This document shows, piece after piece, positions 23,238 to 30,568 of a DNA stretch of 64,000 nucleotides. The notes under the pieces were generated by a model. The model was not told where the DNA came from. It worked only from the letters and a program-made list of their open reading frames with translations, and ran no database searches. The DNA comes from Arthrobacter sp. 35W (GTDB lineage Bacteria > Actinomycetota > Actinomycetes > Actinomycetales > Micrococcaceae): contig NZ_KI519454.1 in the NCBI RefSeq assembly GCF_000482545.1, positions 682,001 through 746,000 on the forward strand, given 5' to 3'. Made by a program: the position numbers and the translations under genes. The stretch's first letter is position 1. Each line of letters starts with the position of its first letter.

Positions 23238-25033
23238 TGGTTGGTTTCACACGCTGGAAGAGGATCGAACCCCACGCCAGGTCCATGGATCTGACGCCCG
23301 GGCTCAGCGCCGGCATTGCGGATCCGCTGTGGCTGCTGCTGCGCCAATGGCAGCTGGGTGAGCTCACGGGCGACGACGGCGGCACACCCGTGGCGGTGGA
23401 TGTTGCCAGCAGCTGGTCCAGATTCACCAGGTTCCGGCCCGAAGGCTCCGGGTCCCCGGGCCAGGGCGGATCCGGAGAGGGCATGCCGCTGGGCGAGGGC
23501 GACGGCCCGTTGGAACGGATGGTGGAGCGGGAGGCGGTGCTCACCGGCGCGCCGCAGGGAGTGCCATGGGCTGCCGCGGTGCAGGCCGGCCGCGCCTTCC
23601 GCAGGCGGCTTCAGGAGCATGGAGTGGGCGCCGTGGCCGATCGGCTGATGGCCGCGGCACCGCAGACCATCTTCAGCGCGGCTGTGCCGGACGGTGCCGT
23701 GTCAGGACCCCACGAGGCCCGTTTCACGGCGCTGCTGGCCGGCAAAGTGCTCGACGGCGCCCGGGTGCTGGAGCTTTTGGACGGGCCGGGGCTGCCGGTG
23801 GAGGCCATCGGTGCTGACTACCCGGCCCAGGTGGAGGCGGCGGTGCTGCTGTGGCGGACGGATCTTGCCGAAGAATGGGGTGCCCCCGCGTCGTCGTCGT
23901 GGGTCTCCGACAGGCTTGAGTATGCCTTCAGCATTGGTGCCCCGCCCCTTCCGCCCGATGACTTTGCCGCACTGCCGGCCGAGGGCGCGGGGGAGGAGAT
24001 TGTGCTGCGGGCCGCAGAATACGACGGCACGGGAGTCGCCTGGCATTCCCTGGACCTGGACAGGGACCCCGGCGCGGTGCTGGGGGCTGCCGCCGATGGG
24101 GACGGTCCGCATGCCGGCGACTCCTTCGGCGCGGGTCCCACGGGTCGGCAGGTGAGGTCCATGCTCGCGGCCCCGCTGAGCTACCCCGGCATGCCGGCCC
24201 AGCGGTACTGGGAGTTTGAGGATGCCACGGTGTCGCTGGGCAATGCCAGCGCCGGCCCCACGGACCTGGCACGGCTGCTGGCCATCGACTTTGCCGTGGT
24301 GTACAGCCCGGACTGGTTCCTCGTGCCGGTGGAGCTGCCCGTGGGCTGCGTCGCCCGGGTGGACTGGGTCATTGTCAGGGATTCCTTTGGCGTGGCAACG
24401 GTGGTTGGCACCGCGGGCCACCAGGCCGGAGATGGTGCCGGCCGGATGTTCCAGCCCGACATCATCGGCGGCGCTGGGGTGGCGGACGTTCCCCTGCTGG
24501 TGGTGCTGCCCTCGGCGCTGGGTGCCGCCAACTCGGAACCCCTGGAGGATGTGGCCCTGCAACGCGATGAGGCTGCCAATCTGGCGTGGGCCATTGAGTC
24601 GCGGATCCTTGGGCCTGCAGGCCGCGGGGTGGACCGCCCCTGGCTCCGCAGCGAGTTCGCCCTGGAAGCGGCCACCACTGCTGAAGCCTATGACCTCGTC
24701 TGGCGCCTGGCCACCCCCGTGGCGCAGCCATGGACGCCGCTGGTGGCCGTCAATGGCGGCGACGGCACCCAACCCATGCTGCGCCGGGCCCGACTGCTGG
24801 AAACCGAAACAGGTGACGTGCGATCGGCGCAGGGTGTCCTCATGGGCGGTGTGCACGACATCTGCGACGAGGAGATCACGCGCTCCGGCATCAACGTCCG
24901 CCTTCTGGACCAGTTGGCCCGCGGCTGCGACGGATCCAGCTACATCTGGCGCGGCCGCACCAAGCAGGCCTGGAAGGGGGAGGCCTCCTCCGGCCTGCGT
25001 TTTGATGCCGCCACCCCCAGGCCCACCCCATAA
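23234..25033 (+). CDS. Unknown 599-aa protein, last gene of the DUF6603 cluster
   Basis: It starts at GTG 23234 (or ATG 23237, one codon later) inside the stop of the 1560-aa gene, with GAGGGG upstream. No named family is recognised. The N-terminal block WLLLRQWQLGELTGDDGG (residues 33-50) looks like a conserved signature. The middle has AMPAQRYWEFED-like aromatic segments (GMPAQRYWEFEDATVSLG) and a region PDWFLVPVELPVGCVARVDW. No signal peptide or membrane segment is seen. The gene ends only 19 bp from the convergent alkA stop, without an obvious hairpin. The tight coupling suggests it is made together with the three upstream giant proteins, probably as a partner in one assembly. Confidence 0.75.
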   Translation: MMVGFTRWKRIEPHARSMDLTPGLSAGIADPLWLLLRQWQLGELTGDDGGTPVAVDVASSWSRFTRFRPEGSGSPGQGGSGEGMPLGEGDGPLERMVEREAVLTGAPQGVPWAAAVQAGRAFRRRLQEHGVGAVADRLMAAAPQTIFSAAVPDGAVSGPHEARFTALLAGKVLDGARVLELLDGPGLPVEAIGADYPAQVEAAVLLWRTDLAEEWGAPASSSWVSDRLEYAFSIGAPPLPPDDFAALPAEGAGEEIVLRAAEYDGTGVAWHSLDLDRDPGAVLGAAADGDGPHAGDSFGAGPTGRQVRSMLAAPLSYPGMPAQRYWEFEDATVSLGNASAGPTDLARLLAIDFAVVYSPDWFLVPVELPVGCVARVDWVIVRDSFGVATVVGTAGHQAGDGAGRMFQPDIIGGAGVADVPLLVVLPSALGAANSEPLEDVALQRDEAANLAWAIESRILGPAGRGVDRPWLRSEFALEAATTAEAYDLVWRLATPVAQPWTPLVAVNGGDGTQPMLRRARLLETETGDVRSAQGVLMGGVHDICDEEITRSGINVRLLDQLARGCDGSSYIWRGRTKQAWKGEASSGLRFDAATPRPTP

Positions 25034-25052
25034 ACCTCGTTCCCGGTGGGGC

Positions 25053-25937
25053 TCAGTTCCCGGCGGCGGCGCGCCAGAGGTGGAGAGTGGCGTAGGAGCG
25101 CCACGGCGCCCACGCCGCCGATGCCGCAGCCAGTTCCTTCGGCGTGGGCTTCACACCATCCCCGGAGAGCGCCGCGTAGCCGTTGCGCACCGCGGCATCG
25201 GTGGGCAGGAAGACATCGGGGGAGCCCAGCACGCGCATGGCGACGTAGCCCACCGTCCACGGACCGATCCCCGGAACCGGCAGCAGCTTGGCCGCCAGCG
25301 AGTCCACGGTGTCCGCCGCCGATAGCTCCAGCGATCCGTCGGCCAGCATGCCGGCCACAGCGATGACGGAGTCGATCCGCCGTGCCGGCCCGCGCAGGAT
25401 CGCCCGCCCACCGGCGGCCAGTTGGGCAGCGGTGGGGAACATTCGGACCAGACCGCCGTGGGGGAGGTTTGACGGCGTGCCCAGCACCGCAAGTTTGTGC
25501 AGGGTGTTCCGGGCCGCAGCAACCGTAATTTGTTGGCCGATCATGGCCCGGATCAGGATTTCGCCGGGGTCAACGCAGCCCGGCAGCCGGATGCCCGGTG
25601 CCGCCGCAATTCCGGGGGCGAGCAGCGCATCGGCGCCCAGGGCGGCGTCGATGGCCGCCAGATCCGCGTCGAGGTTGAACAAGTGCCGCACCCGGCGGAT
25701 GAGCTCCGGCAGATCGGCGTCGTCCTGCACCCCGGTGCGCAGCCGCAGGCGCCCGCCACCGCGCCCGCCGCCGTCGGGCGTCCGGTCCACGGTGAACCAG
25801 CCGTGCCCGCCCGGCAGCACCAGTGCCCGGGCATAGGAATCCGGTCCGGCGGCCTCCACGCCGTCCACGGCACGGGCCGCCAGAAACGCAAAGATTCCGG
25901 GGTCGAAGCGGCCGCGGTAGTCCAGGGATTCGTCCAT
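25053..25937 (-). CDS. alkA: DNA-3-methyladenine glycosylase II (AlkA-like)
   Basis: A 294-residue base excision repair glycosylase that removes alkylated purines such as 3-methyladenine. The N-terminal ~100 residues match the AlkA N domain (YRGRFDPGIFAFLAARAVDG, HGWFTVDRT); the HhH-GPD domain follows with EILIRAMIGQQITVAAAR, the helix-hairpin-helix LPVPGIGPWTVGYVA and the catalytic Asp at about residue 247 in VFLPTDAA. The open frame continues upstream on this strand, but the Met at 25937 gives the family N-terminus (MDESLDYRGRFDP). It is divergent from a structurally unrelated 3-methyladenine glycosylase gene 48 bp away. In some actinobacteria this domain is fused to Ada; here it is alone. 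Confidence 0.85.
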   Translation of the reverse strand: MDESLDYRGRFDPGIFAFLAARAVDGVEAAGPDSYARALVLPGGHGWFTVDRTPDGGGRGGGRLRLRTGVQDDADLPELIRRVRHLFNLDADLAAIDAALGADALLAPGIAAAPGIRLPGCVDPGEILIRAMIGQQITVAAARNTLHKLAVLGTPSNLPHGGLVRMFPTAAQLAAGGRAILRGPARRIDSVIAVAGMLADGSLELSAADTVDSLAAKLLPVPGIGPWTVGYVAMRVLGSPDVFLPTDAAVRNGYAALSGDGVKPTPKELAAASAAWAPWRSYATLHLWRAAAGN

Positions 25938-25973
25938 CCTGCCATGGTGCCACGCGCCCGGCGCGCGACGGCG

Positions 25974-25979
25974 TAGCGT
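25974..25979 (+). promoter_or_regulatory. Putative -10 element (TAGCGT), leaderless-type
   Basis: A TANNNT hexamer ends 6 nt before the ATG at 25986. No ribosome binding site is present in the gap. Confidence 0.45.
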
Positions 25980-25985
25980 GGTGCC

Positions 25986-26618
25986 ATGGCCCCCGATCCC
26001 CGCCTTCTGGAGCTCCTCGCCCAGCCCTCCACAGCTGTGGCGCCGGCGCTGCTGGGTGCCACTTTGTCGCACAACACCGCCGAGGGCACCGTGGCGGTCC
26101 GGTTGACGGAACTGGAGGCGTACCTCGGCCCGGCCGATTCGCCCTCGCCCGATCCCGGCTCGCACAGCTACCGCGGACGCACGCCCCGCAACACCGTCAT
26201 GTTCGGCCCGCCCGGGCACCTGTATGTGTACTTCACCTACGGCATGCACTGGTGCGCCAACATCGTCTGCGGTGAGGAGGGGACCTCCACCGCCGTCCTG
26301 ATGCGCGGCGGCGAGGTGCTCGACGGCGTCGGACTGGCCAGGGAGCGCAGGCCAGCCTCGCGCAAGGACGCGGACCTGGCCCAGGGCCCGGCCCGGCTGG
26401 CCACGGCGCTGGGCATCGACGGCAGCCACAACGGGGCGTGGGCGCTCGAGGGCGAGTTCACCCTGGCGCTGCCGTCCCAGCCTCCGGTTGAGGCTGTGCT
26501 GAACGGCCCGCGCGTGGGCGTGAGCGGCCCCGGCGGATCCAGCGGCTATCCGTGGCGCTTCTGGCTCGACGGCGATCCCACCGTGTCCCGGTACAAGCCC
26601 GCTGCGGCGAGGAGATGA
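25986..26618 (+). CDS. DNA-3-methyladenine glycosylase, MPG/AAG type
   Basis: A 210-residue member of the alkyladenine glycosylase (AAG/MPG) family, which removes 3-methyladenine, hypoxanthine and related bases. It has the active-site block RLTELEAYLGPADSPS with the catalytic Glu, SHSYRGRTPRNTVMFGPPGH and YVYFTYGMHWCANIVC, then QGPARLATALGI and the closing GPRVGVSGP. Length is normal for the bacterial family. The fold is unrelated to AlkA, so the two neighbouring genes are alternative enzymes for overlapping lesions. There is no ribosome binding site before the ATG; the -10-like hexamer right upstream suggests a leaderless transcript. A 58-bp perfect palindrome follows the gene. Confidence 0.9.
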   Translation: MAPDPRLLELLAQPSTAVAPALLGATLSHNTAEGTVAVRLTELEAYLGPADSPSPDPGSHSYRGRTPRNTVMFGPPGHLYVYFTYGMHWCANIVCGEEGTSTAVLMRGGEVLDGVGLARERRPASRKDADLAQGPARLATALGIDGSHNGAWALEGEFTLALPSQPPVEAVLNGPRVGVSGPGGSSGYPWRFWLDGDPTVSRYKPAAARR

Positions 26619-26636
26619 ATGCCGTTCCGCACCCAC

Positions 26637-26694
26637 GACGCTGGTCCCCGCCTGGGACGCAGCTATAGCTGCGTCCCAGGCGGGGACCAGCGTC
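26637..26694. repeat. 58-bp perfect palindrome without spacer
   Basis: Bases 26637-26665 are the exact reverse complement of 26666-26694, 29 bp per arm with no loop bases, centred on TATA. It lies between the convergent glycosylase and acetyltransferase genes, so it can end transcription from both sides. Length and perfection exceed a normal terminator. The 9-mer GCGTCCCAG of the right arm recurs just outside it at 26690. Confidence 0.9.
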
Positions 26695-26737
26695 CCAGAT
26701 CCACAGGAGCGTCCGGGGCGGCCCGGAATCCGGTGCG

Positions 26738-27403
26738 CTAGACCAGCGCGGGCTTGGTGTGCTGGGCTTCCAGACCAGCGGCAGTGCCGAGGCCGCCGGC
26801 GAGGCGGTCCAGCAGGCGTGTGTGCACCAGCGGCCACTCGTCCGTGAGGATCGAGAAAATGCTGGTGTCGGCACGCGTTCCATCCGGTGCCACCCGGTAG
26901 CCGCGCAGCACGCCCTCCGGGGTGGCTCCGAGCTTGAGGATCGCCGCAGCGCTGCGGACGTTGCGGGCATCGCAGCGCATGGTGATCCGGTGGACGCGCA
27001 GCTGCTCGAAGGCGAAGTTCATCAGCAGGTGTTTCGAGGCGGCGTTGACGCGCGTGCCCCAGAACTGCCGGCCAAAGAACGTCATGCCGATTTCCACGCG
27101 GCTTTGTTCGGCCGAGTAGTCGTAGAAGCTGGTGGTACCCATCAGAACGCCGGTTTCTTCTTCGATCACGGCGAAGGACAAGGTGGTGGGATTAGCGATC
27201 CGGGCGGCAAACAGGCGCTCCAATGCGCGTTTGCTCACCGGCTGTTCGGAGGCCATGCCGGCCCACAGCTCGGAGTCGATGAATCCAAAGAGTTCGCCTG
27301 CATGGCGGCGCCGCAGGGGCACAAGCCGGACACCGTGTCCGGAGAGGGAGATGTTGTGTTGCACTGAGATATCTAAGCACCTCCGGAGCCCTTCTGAAAC
27401 CAT
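26738..27403 (-). CDS. GNAT acetyltransferase, RimJ/RimL-like
   Basis: A 221-residue GNAT protein with the order of RimJ/RimL-type N-acetyltransferases: GVRLVPLRRRHAGELFGFID at the start, SFAVIEEETGVLMGTTSFYD in the central sheet, the bulge GRQFWGTRVNAASKHLLMNFAFEQL in place of the acetyl-CoA loop, and VHRITMRCDARNVRSAAAILKLGA for the last conserved motif. Such proteins acetylate ribosomal protein N-termini or small molecules; the substrate here is unknown. The ATG at 27403 has AGGAG 6 nt upstream; a GTG at 27364 would remove 13 residues but its GGAGG is 15 nt away. The last ~25 residues are a poorly conserved tail. Transcribed alone, divergent from apt. Confidence 0.8.
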   Translation of the reverse strand: MVSEGLRRCLDISVQHNISLSGHGVRLVPLRRRHAGELFGFIDSELWAGMASEQPVSKRALERLFAARIANPTTLSFAVIEEETGVLMGTTSFYDYSAEQSRVEIGMTFFGRQFWGTRVNAASKHLLMNFAFEQLRVHRITMRCDARNVRSAAAILKLGATPEGVLRGYRVAPDGTRADTSIFSILTDEWPLVHTRLLDRLAGGLGTAAGLEAQHTKPALV

Positions 27404-27543
27404 TTTTTACTCCTGCAGAACATGAATTTTTGGTGACGTGCCCCACCGCCCCGGATCCGCGCCAAACCATGGCTCCGCGCGGGGCCGCGGATGCCGCCGT
27501 CGAGGCCCGAAATGACGCGGAAATGGCACCCAGAACGGCCCGG

Positions 27544-27549
27544 TACCCT
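27544..27549 (+). promoter_or_regulatory. Putative -10 element (TACCCT), leaderless-type
   Basis: A TANNNT hexamer ends 7 nt before the proposed GTG start of apt at 27557; no usable ribosome binding site lies between. Confidence 0.4.
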
Positions 27550-27556
27550 TGAGGGT

Positions 27557-28117
27557 GTGAATTCAGAAACTGCAGCCCAGAACGCCGTGTCCAACGAGAG
27601 CGTCGAGGCCGCCATCACCCGCCTGTGCGAGATCGTCCCGGACTACCCGGAGCCCGGCATTTCCTTCAAGGACCTGACGCCGGTGTTTGCCGACGGACCG
27701 GCCCTGAAGGCCGTCGTCGACGCACTCCTGGAGCCCTTTGCCGGACAGTTCGACGCCGTGGCCGGGGTGGAGGCGCGCGGGTTCCTGCTCGCCGCCGCCG
27801 CGGCCTACGCCACCGGCAAGGGTGTCATCACCGTCCGCAAGGCGGGCAAGCTGCCCCGCGCCGTCTTCACCGAGAAGTACGCGCTGGAATACGGCGAGGC
27901 GGCGCTGGAGCTGCACCAGGGCGATGTTCCGCCGGGCAGCCGCGTGCTGATCCTCGACGACGTGCTCGCCACCGGCGGCACCCTGGCCGCCGCGCGCCGC
28001 CTGTTCGAGCGCTCCGGCGTCACGGTGGCCGGCGTCGGCGTCGTCCTGGAACTTGAGGCACTCGACGGCCGGGAGGCACTTCCCGGGACGGCCATCCACT
28101 CGTTGCAGAAGGTTTAG
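27557..28117 (+). CDS. apt: Adenine phosphoribosyltransferase
   Basis: Apt salvages adenine with PRPP to AMP in the cytoplasm. The 186-residue product has IVPDYPEPGISFKDLTPVF, the flexible-loop region RKAGKLP with the downstream LEYGEAALELHQGDV, and the PRPP-binding motif VLILDDVLATGGTLAA, all canonical. The frame is open further upstream, but the GTG at 27557 preserves the domain and is preceded by a -10-like hexamer, so a leaderless start is likely. A second GTG at 27587 is possible. In many actinobacteria apt lies between secF and relA; here its neighbours are an acetyltransferase and a HelD-like gene instead. Confidence 0.92.
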   Translation: MNSETAAQNAVSNESVEAAITRLCEIVPDYPEPGISFKDLTPVFADGPALKAVVDALLEPFAGQFDAVAGVEARGFLLAAAAAYATGKGVITVRKAGKLPRAVFTEKYALEYGEAALELHQGDVPPGSRVLILDDVLATGGTLAAARRLFERSGVTVAGVGVVLELEALDGREALPGTAIHSLQKV

Positions 28118-28173
28118 CCGGCGTTCCGCCGCCAGCGTAGCCACGGGTAGGCATAAATTCATCTGAATGGCTA

Positions 28174-28179
28174 TAGAAT
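28174..28179 (+). promoter_or_regulatory. -10 element (TAGAAT) of the helD-like gene
   Basis: TAGAAT lies 34 bp before the ATG at 28214, and GAAGGGA at 28198-28204 is the ribosome binding site. I see no clear -35 and no rifamycin-associated palindrome in the 96-bp spacer. Confidence 0.5.
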
Positions 28180-28213
28180 GGACGGTCCGCCTTTTGCGAA
28201 GGGATCGTAAGTA

Positions 28214-30454
28214 ATGCATGATGCTGAACTCGCCCACGAACGTGACTACGTTGCGGGCCTGTACCACCGCCTAGATGAGCTGCGCACCGAGAAAACGGTC
28301 CAGCTGGAACAGGTGCGCCGCACCACGTCCATGGGCTCCCACCAGAACCGCTCCGAGCGTGACGCCTTTGCCACGCTCTATGAGGACCGGCTGGCGCAGT
28401 TGAATGCCGTTGACGACCGGCTGGTCTTTGGCCGCCTTGACCTGGACTCAGGTGAACAGCGCTACATCGGCCGCATTGGGCTCTCCACCGATGATCTGCG
28501 CCAGTTGATGGTGGACTGGCGCGCGCCCGAGGCCGGCACCTTCTACCAGGCCACCGCGTTTGAGCGCCAGGGTGTGCGCCGCCGCCGGCACCTGATCCTG
28601 CAGGGCCGCAACGTCAAGGCGATCGAGGACGACGTTCTGGATTCCTCGATGCTGGCCGAATCCGAATCCCTCCAGGGTGAGGGCGCCCTGCTGGCGGCGT
28701 TGAACTCCAAGCGCACCGGCCGCATGAGCGACATCGTGGGCACCATCCAGGCTGAGCAGGACCGCATCATCCGCTCGCCCCTGTCCGGTGCACTGGTGGT
28801 CCAGGGTGGACCCGGCACCGGTAAGACGGCCGTTGCCCTGCATCGCGCCGCCTACCTGCTCTACACGCACCGCGATCGGCTCAAGAGCGCCGGCGTGCTG
28901 CTGGTGGGCCCCTCCAGCGCCTTCATGAAGTACATCGAACGCGTGCTGCCCTCCCTGGGTGAGACCGGCGTGGTCATGGCCAGCATGGGCCGGCTGATGC
29001 CGGGCATCGCGGCGACGGCTGATGAGGATCCTGCCGTGGCCGAGGTCAAGGGCCGTCTGGTGATGGCCGACGTCATCCGCAATGCCGTCACCAACCGCCA
29101 GCGGATCCCCGCCGCGGACATGAGGCTGAACGTCGAGGGCACCACCCTGGTCCTGACGCAGCGGCAGGTCCGCCGCGCCCGGGACAAGGCACGTGCCACC
29201 GGCAAGCAGCACAACGAGGCCCGCACCACCTTTGTGAAGATTCTGCTGCGCGAGCTGACGGACCAGCTCCGCGAGCACATCGAGGCATCCGGCGCCGGCA
29301 ACACGGCCGACCGTTCCTACCTCTCCGAGGATGTGCGCCAGGCCCGCGACGTCCGTGTGGCCCTGAACCTGTGCTGGATGCCGCTGTCGGCCAAGAAGCT
29401 GGTGTCCGAGCTCTTCGCCAAGGACGCCATCCTGAACTACTCGGCCCCCATGCTCTCCGACGCGGACAAGGCACTGCTCAAGCGCCCGCTCGGTTCACCG
29501 TGGACCGAGGGCGACGTGCCGCTGCTGGATGAGGCCGCCGAGCTGTTGGGCGAGCTGGATGCCACGGGTGGGCGCGACGAAGCCGCCCACGATGCCCAGC
29601 ACAAGCGCGACGTCGAGAACGCCAAGCGCGCCATCGACAATATGACAGCGTTGATGGCCGATTCCGGCGTCGACGGCGTGCTGACCGCCGAGGAACTGGT
29701 GGACCACAACGAGGTTCGCGACAACTCGATGACCAGCGCCGAGCGCGCCATGGGCGACCGCAATTGGGCCTACGGCCACATTGTGGTGGACGAGGCCCAG
29801 GAGCTTTCGCCCATGCAGTGGCGCCTGCTGGTGCGCCGCTGCCCGGTGAAGTCCTTCACCATCGTCGGCGACATCGCCCAGACCAGCTCCGCCTCCGGCG
29901 CCAACTCCTGGCAGCAGGCCCTGGGCCCGTTCATGGGGGACCGCTGGGCATTGGAGGAGCTGACGGTGAACTACCGCACGCCCTCGCAGATTGCCGAGGC
30001 CGCCGTGCGCATGGCCAATGCTGCAGGCGCCGTGGTGTCCGCCCCCAAGGCTGTCCGCGAGGGCCGCTGGGGGCCGATCATCGACCGCGTGGGTGGCGAC
30101 GAGCTGCTCTCGACTCTTGTCGACGTGCTGCCGCAGGAACTGGCGGCACTGGAGGGTGGTCTGCTGGCCATCATCACCACGCACTCCCAGGTGGCTGCAA
30201 CGGCCGCCGCGGTGAAGGCCGTCTACGGCCGGCGCGTCGGCCATGGTGCCGGGTCGCTGGAACAGGACATTGTGGTGATGGACCCGCACGAGGCCAAGGG
30301 TCTGGAGTTCGACGGCGTCGTCATCATCGAGCCGTCCGCCCTGCTGCACGCCGCCTCGGGCCGGGTGGGGGACCTGTACGTCTCCATGACCCGCCCCACC
30401 CAGCGCCTGCGCCTGATCACCTCCACCGCACTGCCGGCAGGGATCGAGGCCTAG
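28214..30454 (+). CDS. HelD/HelR-like RNA polymerase-recycling ATPase
   Basis: A 746-residue UvrD-like superfamily 1 ATPase that, in studied actinobacteria and Bacillus, binds RNA polymerase and releases it from stalled complexes; the HelR branch gives rifamycin tolerance. The N-terminal ~60 residues form a charged coiled coil (LYHRLDELRTEKTVQLEQVRR) that reaches into the polymerase channel in HelD. Walker A GPGTGKT is at residues 199-205, IVVDEAQELSPMQWRLL is the Walker B region, and VVMDPHEAKGLEFDGVVI plus YVSMTRPTQRLRLI are late helicase motifs. True UvrD and PcrA have different N-termini, so HelD is the better match. The ATG at 28214 has GAAGGGA upstream. A strong terminator follows. Confidence 0.85.
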   Translation: MHDAELAHERDYVAGLYHRLDELRTEKTVQLEQVRRTTSMGSHQNRSERDAFATLYEDRLAQLNAVDDRLVFGRLDLDSGEQRYIGRIGLSTDDLRQLMVDWRAPEAGTFYQATAFERQGVRRRRHLILQGRNVKAIEDDVLDSSMLAESESLQGEGALLAALNSKRTGRMSDIVGTIQAEQDRIIRSPLSGALVVQGGPGTGKTAVALHRAAYLLYTHRDRLKSAGVLLVGPSSAFMKYIERVLPSLGETGVVMASMGRLMPGIAATADEDPAVAEVKGRLVMADVIRNAVTNRQRIPAADMRLNVEGTTLVLTQRQVRRARDKARATGKQHNEARTTFVKILLRELTDQLREHIEASGAGNTADRSYLSEDVRQARDVRVALNLCWMPLSAKKLVSELFAKDAILNYSAPMLSDADKALLKRPLGSPWTEGDVPLLDEAAELLGELDATGGRDEAAHDAQHKRDVENAKRAIDNMTALMADSGVDGVLTAEELVDHNEVRDNSMTSAERAMGDRNWAYGHIVVDEAQELSPMQWRLLVRRCPVKSFTIVGDIAQTSSASGANSWQQALGPFMGDRWALEELTVNYRTPSQIAEAAVRMANAAGAVVSAPKAVREGRWGPIIDRVGGDELLSTLVDVLPQELAALEGGLLAIITTHSQVAATAAAVKAVYGRRVGHGAGSLEQDIVVMDPHEAKGLEFDGVVIIEPSALLHAASGRVGDLYVSMTRPTQRLRLITSTALPAGIEA

Positions 30455-30480
30455 CCTCCCGGCACCTCCGCCTGCTCTGA

Positions 30481-30531
30481 ACGACGACGGCGCCCGCACC
30501 CTACGCAAAAGGTTGCGGGCGCCGTCGTCGT
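30481..30531 (+). terminator. Terminator after the helD-like gene
   Basis: Arms 30481-30498 and 30514-30531 pair perfectly over 18 bp with a 15-nt A-rich loop, about 25 bp after the stop. It separates this gene from the tyrS promoter. Confidence 0.9.
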
Positions 30532-30555
30532 AAGGGATTTGGTGCCGCGGGCTGG

Positions 30556-30561
30556 TAGTTT
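30556..30561 (+). promoter_or_regulatory. Putative -10 element (TAGTTT), leaderless-type
   Basis: The hexamer ends 7 nt before the GTG start of tyrS at 30569, directly after the preceding terminator; no ribosome binding site is visible. Confidence 0.5.
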
Positions 30562-30568
30562 TGACGGT

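Noticed and set aside
10448-25033. Prophage, tailocin or extracellular contractile injection system
   Set aside because: A lysozyme-like gene is present but no sheath, tube, baseplate, capsid, terminase, portal or integrase gene is visible.
28118-28213. Rifamycin-associated element before the helD-like gene
   Set aside because: The G+C-rich 19-bp palindrome known from HelR promoters is not present in this spacer.
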